Assembly: GCF_017876155.1 (NCBI RefSeq)
Contig: NZ_JAGINP010000038.1
Span: 1-48,419 of the forward strand
Source of the DNA: Azospirillum rugosum
GTDB lineage: Bacteria > Pseudomonadota > Alphaproteobacteria > Azospirillales > Azospirillaceae
Direction of reading: 5' to 3'
Length of the DNA: 48,419 nucleotides
Shown here: piece by piece, positions 42,637 to 48,419 of the stretch
Layout: each line of letters starts with the position of its first letter
How positions within the stretch are numbered: position 1 is the first letter of the stretch
Made by a program: the position numbers and the translations under genes
Notes under the pieces: generated by a model
What the model was told of the DNA's origin: nothing
Database searches by the model: none
Seen by the model: only the letters and a program-made list of their open reading frames with translations

Positions 42637-43638
42637 TTAAGCCGCCGCGGCCTGGGCGCGGGCTTCCTTCTTCCGCGCGTGGGCCAGCGCCGCCTCGCGC
42701 ACCCAGGCGCCGTCGTCCCAGGCCTTGCGGCGGGCTTCCAGCCGTTCGCGGTTGCAGGGGCCGTCGCCCTTCAGCACCCGTTCGAACTCGCTCCAGTCGA
42801 TGGCGCCGAAGCGGTAGTGCCCGGTGGCCTCGTCGAAGGCGAGGTCCGGGTCGGGCACGGTCAGGCCCAGGAACTCCGCCTGCGGCACGGTGGCGTCGAC
42901 GAAGCGCTGGCGCAGCTCGTCGTTGGAGAAGCGCTTGATCTTCCAGCGCATGCTCTGGGCGGAGTGGGCGGACTGCGCGTCGGAGGGGCCGAACATCATC
43001 AGCGACGGCCACCACCAGCGGTTCAGCGCGTCCTGCGCCATGCGTTTCTGCGCGTCGGTGCCGCGGGACAGCGCCAGCATGATCTCGTAGCCCTGGCGCT
43101 GGTGGAAGCTTTCCTCCCGGCAGATGCGCACCATGGCCCGCGCGTAGGGGCCGTAGGAGCAGCGGCACAGCGGCACCTGGTTCATGATCGCCGCCCCGTC
43201 CACCAGCCAGCCGATGGCGCCGATGTCGGCCCAGGTCAGGGTCGGGTAGTTGAAGATGCTGGAATATTTGGCCTTGCCGCTGAGCAGGTCGCCGACGAGG
43301 TCGCCGCGCGAGGCCCCCAGCGTCTCCGCCGCGCTGTAGAGGTAGAGGCCGTGCCCGCCCTCGTCCTGCACCTTGGCGAGCAGCGCCACCTTGCGGCGCA
43401 GGGTCGGCGCGCGGGTGATCCAGTTGCCCTCCGGCAGCATGCCGACGATTTCCGAATGGGCGTGCTGCGAGATCTGGCGGATCAGCGTGCGGCGGTAGCC
43501 GTCGGGCATCCAGTCGCGCGGCTCGATCTTCTCCTCCGCGTCGACCCGCGCCTGGAACCGCTCCTCCGGCCCGGTCGGCGTGTCCGCCGGGGGCGCACGG
43601 TCGGAATCGGATTTCACGTCCAGGCCTTGCGTGTACAC
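42637..43638 (-). CDS. paaA: Phenylacetyl-CoA 1,2-epoxidase catalytic subunit PaaA
   Basis: This 333-residue di-iron subunit has the ligand regions VQDEGGHGLYLYSAAETLG and CREESFHQRQGYEIMLALS, and the PaaA-typical SQHAHSEIVGMLPEGNWI. It inserts oxygen into the ring of phenylacetyl-CoA. GGGGAGGCGCCG precedes a GTG start at 43638. It is the first gene of the operon, which continues paaB, paaC, paaD, paaE. The downstream ring-opening genes are not in the window. Confidence 0.95.
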   Translation of the reverse strand: MYTQGLDVKSDSDRAPPADTPTGPEERFQARVDAEEKIEPRDWMPDGYRRTLIRQISQHAHSEIVGMLPEGNWITRAPTLRRKVALLAKVQDEGGHGLYLYSAAETLGASRGDLVGDLLSGKAKYSSIFNYPTLTWADIGAIGWLVDGAAIMNQVPLCRCSYGPYARAMVRICREESFHQRQGYEIMLALSRGTDAQKRMAQDALNRWWWPSLMMFGPSDAQSAHSAQSMRWKIKRFSNDELRQRFVDATVPQAEFLGLTVPDPDLAFDEATGHYRFGAIDWSEFERVLKGDGPCNRERLEARRKAWDDGAWVREAALAHARKKEARAQAAAA

Positions 43639-43692
43639 CGGCGCCTCCCCTTCCGCGCGCCCGCCCGGGATGGGCGGATTGTCGCCCCAGCG

Positions 43693-43723
43693 AACCGTCC
43701 GTCACACAATATGATACACGGTT
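43693..43723. promoter_or_regulatory. Candidate operator of the paa operon
   Basis: AACCGT (43693-43698) and ACGGTT (43718-43723) form a dyad around the AT-rich CACACAATATGATAC, about 55-85 bases upstream of paaA. Such spacing fits a dimeric regulator overlapping the promoter (PaaR/PaaX type). No regulator gene is adjacent. Confidence 0.35.
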
Positions 43724-43807
43724 GGGATTTTCAAAGGCGCTTTTGTATCGCTTGGGGAGCAGCCGCCAGGGCGCTGCGGTATTGCACGGAGGAAGCCACG
43801 CCTCCAC

Positions 43808-43893
43808 CGTCATCCCAGCGAAGGCTGGGATCCAGAACGCTCCGCGTCGACGTGTTCGAATAGCCCTGGATCCCAGCCTTCGCTGGGATGACG
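43808..43893. repeat. Interspersed inverted repeat, family B (copy 2)
   Basis: Two perfect 28-base arms, beginning CGTCATCCCAGCGAAGGCTG and ending GGATGACG, face each other over about 30 bases. They belong to the same family as 39756-39842. The copy lies between the paaA promoter and the end of the hybrid kinase gene. Confidence 0.85.
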
Positions 43894-43929
43894 AGGAAGG
43901 ATGAGTGGAAGGGTGATCCCGACCGGCTC

Positions 43930-45975
43930 TCAGCCCGCCGCTTCCGGTCGGGCGCGCCGTGAACGCGTCGCCGCGCGGGTGGGGCGCGGCGGGGTATTCC
44001 CATTTTGAATCCCGCCCTGCATCGCTTCGCCCAGCGCGCCCATGAGTTCCGACGGCTCGATGGGCTTGTGCAGCAGGCGGCAGCCGATGGACATCGCCTC
44101 GCGCAGGCGTTCGGGGGCGGTGTCGCCGGTGATGATGATCCCCGGCACGTCCCAGCGGCTGCGCACCAGTTCCACCACCTTGCGGCCGGTGCCGCCGCCC
44201 GGCAGGCGGTAGTCGGTCAGCACCGCGTGCGGCCGGCGGCGCAGGCGCGGCAGCTTGGCGGCCAGTTCCTCCGCCGAGGACACGGCGTCCACGCGCACGC
44301 CCCAGCGCTTCAGCATCATGGTCAGGCCGCGGCGGACCTGCTCGTCGTCCTCCACCAGCAGGATGGAGCGCCCGCGCAGCCACGGCGCGATGGCCGTGTC
44401 GGCCGCTGCGGCCGCCGGGCGTGCCACGTCGGGGCCGGTGGCGTGCGGCACCAGGACGGAGAAGAGCGAGCCGCGCCCGACCTGCGAGCGCACCGTGACC
44501 TCCAGCTTCAGCAGCCGCGCGATGCGGTTCACGATGGACAGGCCGAGCCCGAAGCCCTGGGTGGCGGCGCGCGCCGGGTTGTGGAGCTGGCGGAACTCCT
44601 CGAAGATGGCCTCGCGCGCGCTTTCGGGAATGCCGGGGCCGGTGTCCCAGACCTGGAACTCCACGCCGTTCCGGCGGCGGCGCACGCCGACGAGCACCCG
44701 CCCACGGTCGTCCCGGCGCCCGTGGGCGATGGCGTTGGCAATCAGGTTGCGCAGCACGCGCTCGAACAGGCGCGGGTCGGTGGCGATCGCGGCGGTCGAG
44801 TGCAGGAAGCGCAGCGTTACGCCGGACGCGCCGGCCACCGCCGCGAACTCCGCCGCGAGGCGGGCCATCATCTCGTCGGGGAGGATGTTGGCGACGGACA
44901 CCTCCACCGCGCCGGCTTCCAGCCGCGACAGGTCGAGCAGGCCGCTCAGCATCCCGCTCAGGCTCTCGATGGACGCCTTCAGCAGATCCAGGACCTCGGC
45001 GCCCTCGGTGTCGTGCTCCTGGATCGAGGATCGTAGCACGTAGGTGTAGAGCGACGCGGCCTGGATCGGCTGGCGGAGGTCGTGGCTGGCCGCCGCCAAG
45101 AAACGCGTCTTGGCGCGGTCCGCGGCCTCCGCCACCTCCTTGGCGCGGCGCAGGTCCTCCTCCAGCGCCTTGCGGTCGGTCGTATCGAAGGCAAGGCCGG
45201 TGATGCGCGTCGGCTGGCCCTTCAGGTCGCGCCACACCACCCGGCCGATGTTCGCGATCCACCGCAGGCCGATGCCGGGCCGGCGGACGCGGAATTCCAG
45301 GCGGACGTCGTCGCTGTCCGCCGCGACGCTGTCCGCGACCGCCCTTCGCAGGACCGGCCGGTCGTCCGGCACCACGGCGGCGAGCAGCCGGTCCAGCGAC
45401 GGGCGGTCGCTTCGCGGGTCCAGCCCCAGCAGGTCGTAACATTCGGGCGACCAGACCATGCGGTCGGCGGTCAGGTCCCAATCCCAGGATCCGGCCTTGG
45501 CGCATTGCTGGGCGAAGCGCAGCTGCTCCTCGCGGCAGCGCAACGCGGCGTTCGCCTCGGCGAGTTCGGCGGTCCGCTCGGTGACGCGCAGCTCCAGCTC
45601 CGCGTTGGCCTCCTCCAGCTGCTGGGCCATCATCTGCAATTCCTCGTAGGAGGCCTGGAGTTCCTCCGTGATGGTGTGCTCCTCGGACCGCACCTTGCGC
45701 AGGCGGTGGTCGCTGCGGTCCAGCGCCTCGGCCAGCGCCTTGCTCGTCTCCTCCGACGCGGTCAGGCGGCCGCGCAGCTCCGCGATCTCGGCGCGCTGGG
45801 CGGCCAGCTCCGCCTCCATCCCATCGCGTTCCTCGACGAGGGCGTGGATCTGCTCCTGCCCGTCCTCGATCGTCACCAGCGCCTGTTCCAGGCCCTGGTC
45901 CAACTCCGTGATGCGCCGGAGCAGCGATGCACGGTCGGCATCCCCATCGTCCAGGACCGAATTTGCTCCCCCCAC
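43930..45975 (-). CDS. Hybrid histidine kinase with coiled coil, PAS and receiver domains
   Basis: This protein of about 681 residues has an N-terminal coiled coil (about 15-150), a PAS domain (about 152-270, AGSWDWDLTADRMVWSPECY), and a histidine phosphotransfer box RFLAAASHDLRQPIQAASLY (H298). An ATPase domain follows (NLIANAIAHGR near 410, DTGPGIPESA and GFGLGLSIVNRIARLL), and then a C-terminal receiver (LLVEDDEQ, phospho-acceptor D588 in VLTDYRLPG, K637 in LLHKPIE). No membrane helix is seen, so it senses in the cytoplasm. The HDLRQP box matches NahK-like kinases. The start is uncertain; a GTG at 45975 or 46005 fits. It is divergent from the CheB-like genes. Confidence 0.85.
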   Translation of the reverse strand: MGGANSVLDDGDADRASLLRRITELDQGLEQALVTIEDGQEQIHALVEERDGMEAELAAQRAEIAELRGRLTASEETSKALAEALDRSDHRLRKVRSEEHTITEELQASYEELQMMAQQLEEANAELELRVTERTAELAEANAALRCREEQLRFAQQCAKAGSWDWDLTADRMVWSPECYDLLGLDPRSDRPSLDRLLAAVVPDDRPVLRRAVADSVAADSDDVRLEFRVRRPGIGLRWIANIGRVVWRDLKGQPTRITGLAFDTTDRKALEEDLRRAKEVAEAADRAKTRFLAAASHDLRQPIQAASLYTYVLRSSIQEHDTEGAEVLDLLKASIESLSGMLSGLLDLSRLEAGAVEVSVANILPDEMMARLAAEFAAVAGASGVTLRFLHSTAAIATDPRLFERVLRNLIANAIAHGRRDDRGRVLVGVRRRRNGVEFQVWDTGPGIPESAREAIFEEFRQLHNPARAATQGFGLGLSIVNRIARLLKLEVTVRSQVGRGSLFSVLVPHATGPDVARPAAAAADTAIAPWLRGRSILLVEDDEQVRRGLTMMLKRWGVRVDAVSSAEELAAKLPRLRRRPHAVLTDYRLPGGGTGRKVVELVRSRWDVPGIIITGDTAPERLREAMSIGCRLLHKPIEPSELMGALGEAMQGGIQNGNTPPRPTRAATRSRRARPEAAG

Positions 45976-46114
45976 GTCTCCCCCATGCCATCTTCGCGGG
46001 TGCACGATGCCATGTCCGTTCCAACAGGGCACGGGGGGAAAAGTCATACCCGACGCAGAAGGCATAGGACCTCTCCCGAGATTTCGGACCGGCGGGGATG
46101 TTGTAGTCTTACAC

Positions 46115-47152
46115 ATGGACACGCGAAACATCCTGGCCCTGGGCGCGTCGGCCGGCGGCGTCACCGCCCTCCAGCGCCTGTTCTCCGCGATGCCCGCGGA
46201 CACGACGGCGACCGTCTTCGTCGTCCAGCACATCGCGCCGACCCGCAACAGCGTGTTGCCCCGGCTGCTGGAAAAGGCCGGCTGGCTGCCCGCCTTCCAC
46301 CCGGAGGACGGGGAGGAGGTGCGGGAGGGCTGGATCCACGTGGCCCCGCCCGACCACCACCTGCTGGTGCGCGACGGCCGCCTGCTGGTGCGCCGCGGCG
46401 CCAAGGAGAACCGCACCCGCCCCGCCATCGACCCGTTGTTCCGGTCGCTGGCCGTGGAATACGGGCCGCGGGTGATCGGCGTGATCCTCTCCGGCACGCT
46501 CGACGACGGGGCGGCCGGGCTGCTGGCGGTGAAGCGCCGCGGCGGCATCGCCATCGTGCAGGACCCGGCCAGCGCGGAATGGCCGGACATGCCGCGCAAC
46601 GCCCGCGAGCACGTCGCCGTCGACCAGTGCGTGACGCTGGAGGAGATGGCGCCGCTGCTGGCGCGGCTGCTCGGGACTCCGGCCCCGCCCGCCCCCGCCC
46701 TGCCGGAGGAGATGGCGGTGGAGGCGCAAATCCCGGAGAAGGAGTTCAACACCGTCCCGGCGGACAGCGACCGGCTCGGCACGCCGAGCGTCTTCAGCTG
46801 CCCGGACTGCGGCGGCAACCTGTACGAGGTGGAGGACGGGTCGCTGCTGCGCTACCGCTGCAAGGTCGGGCACGCCTATTCGCCGCAGGCGCTGGCGTCC
46901 GCCAACCACGACCTGCTGGAACGCGCGCTGTGGGTGGCGCTGCGCGCGCACGAGGACCGGATGATCCTGTTCAAGCGGATGTCCGAGAAGGCGCGCAAGG
47001 GCGGCCACGACCGCGTGGCGGAGCGTTGGTCGAACGCCGCGGTCGAGGTGCAGCAGAGCATCACGCTGCTGCGCGGCGTGCTGTCCAGGCCGAACGCGGT
47101 GCTCGACGACGCGCTGCTCCCGCCCGACGGCGAAAGCCTGCATCCGGAGTGA
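46115..47152 (+). CDS. Stand-alone CheB-type methylesterase with C-terminal zinc ribbon (copy 1)
   Basis: This 345-residue protein has the CheB catalytic triad S12 (GASAGG), H39 (VVQHIAP) and D131 (SGTLDDGAAG), but no receiver domain. After a linker it has a CxxC...C...H zinc-ribbon-like module (C229, C232, C249, H253; FSCPDCGGNLYEV, RCKVGHAYSP) and a helical tail. CheB removes methyl or amide groups from receptor glutamates, and stand-alone forms may act on other substrates. The ATG at 46115 has no strong ribosome site. It is divergent from the hybrid kinase and 56 bases upstream of copy 2. Confidence 0.87.
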   Translation: MDTRNILALGASAGGVTALQRLFSAMPADTTATVFVVQHIAPTRNSVLPRLLEKAGWLPAFHPEDGEEVREGWIHVAPPDHHLLVRDGRLLVRRGAKENRTRPAIDPLFRSLAVEYGPRVIGVILSGTLDDGAAGLLAVKRRGGIAIVQDPASAEWPDMPRNAREHVAVDQCVTLEEMAPLLARLLGTPAPPAPALPEEMAVEAQIPEKEFNTVPADSDRLGTPSVFSCPDCGGNLYEVEDGSLLRYRCKVGHAYSPQALASANHDLLERALWVALRAHEDRMILFKRMSEKARKGGHDRVAERWSNAAVEVQQSITLLRGVLSRPNAVLDDALLPPDGESLHPE

Positions 47153-47197
47153 CGATAGCGGCTTCGCCGCTGGAGTGACGATCGCGGCTCCGCCGCT
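47146..47197. repeat. Tandem 26-base duplication with hairpins between the two cheB-like genes
   Basis: GGAGTGACGATAGCGGCTTC (continuing GCCGCT) at 47146-47171 is repeated with two changes at 47172-47197. The first copy includes the stop codon of copy 1. Each unit holds a GCGGC-TTC/TCC-GCCGC hairpin. Confidence 0.7.
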
Positions 47198-47208
47198 GTT
47201 GTCGCTCC

Positions 47209-48216
47209 ATGGATTGTCGAGCGATCATCGTCATGGGAGCGTCCGCCGGCGGAATCGAGGCCCTGGAAGAGCTGGTCGCCCACTTGCCGGCCGACCTGCC
47301 GGCGGCGGTGTGCGTCGTCATCCACATCGGAAGCCGGCCCAGCCTCGCCCCCCGGATCCTCGCCAAGGCCGGCCCGCTGCCGGCCGCGCACGCGGTGGAC
47401 GGCGAAGCGCCGCGCCCGGGCCGCATCTACGTGGCGCCGCCCGACCACCACCTGCTGGTGGAGCCCGACCGGCTGCGCCTGTCCCGCGGCCCGCGGGAGA
47501 ACTCCACCCGGCCGGCGATCGATCCGCTGTTCCGCTCGGCCGCGCAGGCCTACGGCCCGCGGGTGATCGGGGTGATCCTGTCCGGCGCCCTGAACGATGG
47601 CACCGCCGGGTTCAGCGCGATCAAGCGCCTGGGCGGCACCACGCTGGTGCAGGATCCCGCGGATGCCATGTTCCCCGGCATGCCGCAGAGCGCGCTGTCC
47701 AACACCGCCGTCGACCACTGCGCTCCGGCCTCGGCGCTCGGTCCCCTGCTCGGCCGGCTGGTGAGGGCGGCGGATGGTTCCCAGAATCCGACCGGGGACA
47801 CTGACAACGATGAGGAGGCCGCCATGGAGGGTCAATACGATCTCAAGCCGCCCGCTGCGCTGACCTGCCCGGAATGCGGCGGGGCGCTGCGCGAGACCTC
47901 GGTCGATTCGATGCCCGTCTACACCTGCCACATCGGGCACCGCTACGGCCCGGAGAACATGGACGAGGCCCAGGTGCGCGAGATCGAGCGCGCCTTTGAA
48001 ATCGCACTCCGCATGCTGAACGAACGGGCGGCGCTGAGCCAGCGCCTGGCGGAGACGGCGCGGCAAAAAGGCCGTGCCCTGTCCGCCCAGCGCTGGGAAA
48101 CGGCCAGCCGCGAGGTGCTGGACCAGGCGCAGCTTCTGATGACCTTCCTCAGCCACGGCTGGCGGGCGCCCTCCTCCGACGGGAATGGCGAGGATGGGAA
48201 GGGCAGCGGGGCGTGA
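47209..48216 (+). CDS. Stand-alone CheB-type methylesterase with C-terminal zinc ribbon (copy 2)
   Basis: This 335-residue paralogue of the preceding gene has the same layout: S12 (GASAGG), H39 (VVIHIGS) and D130 (SGALNDGTAG), and a C-terminal C220, C223, C240, H244 ribbon (TCPECGGALRET, YTCHIGHRYGP) followed by a helical tail with EIERAFEIALRMLNERAALS. It arose by tandem duplication and has diverged. No methyltransferase CheR or receptor is within the window, so the target is unknown. The two genes and the divergent hybrid kinase may form one signalling unit. Confidence 0.87.
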   Translation: MDCRAIIVMGASAGGIEALEELVAHLPADLPAAVCVVIHIGSRPSLAPRILAKAGPLPAAHAVDGEAPRPGRIYVAPPDHHLLVEPDRLRLSRGPRENSTRPAIDPLFRSAAQAYGPRVIGVILSGALNDGTAGFSAIKRLGGTTLVQDPADAMFPGMPQSALSNTAVDHCAPASALGPLLGRLVRAADGSQNPTGDTDNDEEAAMEGQYDLKPPAALTCPECGGALRETSVDSMPVYTCHIGHRYGPENMDEAQVREIERAFEIALRMLNERAALSQRLAETARQKGRALSAQRWETASREVLDQAQLLMTFLSHGWRAPSSDGNGEDGKGSGA

Positions 48217-48226
48217 GGCGCGCTTA

Positions 48227-48266
48227 ATCCCCTCTCCCCTCTGGGGAGAGGGTTAGGGTGAGGGGG
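48227..48266. repeat. Interspersed palindromic repeat, family A
   Basis: CCCCTCTCCCC-TCTG-GGGAGAGGG followed by TTAGGGTGAGGGGG begins 11 bases after the stop of the second cheB-like gene and may act as a terminator hairpin. Confidence 0.75.
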
Positions 48267-48298
48267 TCCCGCCACTTTGGTACGTCCGGCCCACGCGC

Positions 48299-48364
<66 letters not shown>

Positions 48365-48381
48365 ACGACTCCATCATTGCG

Positions 48382-48419
48382 TTACAGCCACCCGCGGCGG
48401 CGGAAGTACCAGAGCGGCA
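48382..48419 (-). CDS. C-terminal end of a CorA-like metal transporter (partial)
   Basis: Only the last 11 codons are visible, reading PLWYFRRRGWL before the stop. The YFRRRGWL ending is common in CorA/ZntB-type Mg2+ or Zn2+ transporters, whose second membrane helix is followed by a short basic tail. The fragment is too short for certainty and lies next to the homopolymer artefact. Confidence 0.35.
   Translation of the reverse strand, partial: PLWYFRRRGWL

Noticed and set aside
46115..48216. Chemotaxis operon
   Set aside because: Only CheB-type methylesterases are present, and both lack a receiver domain. No CheA, CheW, CheR, CheY or receptor gene is nearby.

Overview
The window is high-GC DNA with tightly packed genes on both strands. 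The families present suggest an Azospirillum-like alphaproteobacterium (Rhodospirillales): NocR/OccR-type LysR regulators, an FnrN/AadR-type Fnr protein, a fused indolepyruvate ferredoxin oxidoreductase, paaABCDE, and hybrid kinases next to orphan CheB proteins. The genus is an inference from recalled families, not a database match. No tRNA, rRNA, CRISPR array or intact insertion sequence was seen. Both window ends carry long C/G homopolymer tracts that look like sequence or assembly artefacts.

Region 1 (188-9651) is one minus-strand catabolic operon under a divergent LysR gene. It encodes a PotABCD-type ABC importer, a three-part flavin/iron-sulfur amine or opine dehydrogenase (DAO subunit, small 2Fe-2S subunit, BFD-containing FAD subunit), a second DAO oxidase and RidA. 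The logic is to import an N-substituted or imino-type compound, oxidise it to an imine, and clear the reactive imine with RidA. Region 2 (9814-20191) is ordinary mixed content: a deleted TauD/TfdA pseudogene, a CBU_0592-type membrane protein, an M23 peptidase, a GNAT protein, an aldo/keto reductase, an ELWxxDGT-repeat protein, an Fnr-like regulator, a LysR/SDR pair and an AraC regulator.

Region 3 (about 20.2-33.0 kb) is the most unusual part. After an AT-rich stretch, a plus-strand run of twelve genes encodes three diverged DUF2589-like proteins, an 85-residue partner, a proline-rich single-pass membrane protein, a secreted small protein, a GH19 endolysin-like enzyme without a signal peptide, an unrecognised 157-residue protein, a four-helix membrane protein with a proline-rich tail, a SAM methyltransferase, a solute-binding-protein/permease fusion, a second permease, and a 981-residue protein. 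This last protein joins a periplasmic type-1 ligand-binding domain, a Cys-loop-receptor-like domain and an MscS channel pore. No ATPase is present for the two permeases, and their coupling (EAA) loops are eroded. The sequence suggests a ligand-gated channel or solute-sensing envelope system, and I know of no described system with this composition.

Region 4 (33.1-43.6 kb) holds a GST, small envelope proteins, and an arylpyruvate-to-phenylacetyl-CoA route: the fused IOR with a divergent Lrp regulator, then paaABCDE for phenylacetyl-CoA epoxidation. An FkbM methyltransferase and a MITE-like element lie between them. Region 5 (43.9-48.2 kb) contains a PAS-containing hybrid histidine kinase divergent from two tandem stand-alone CheB methylesterases with zinc-ribbon tails. 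A CorA-like C-terminus runs off the right end. Two families of interspersed palindromic repeats punctuate the gene boundaries.
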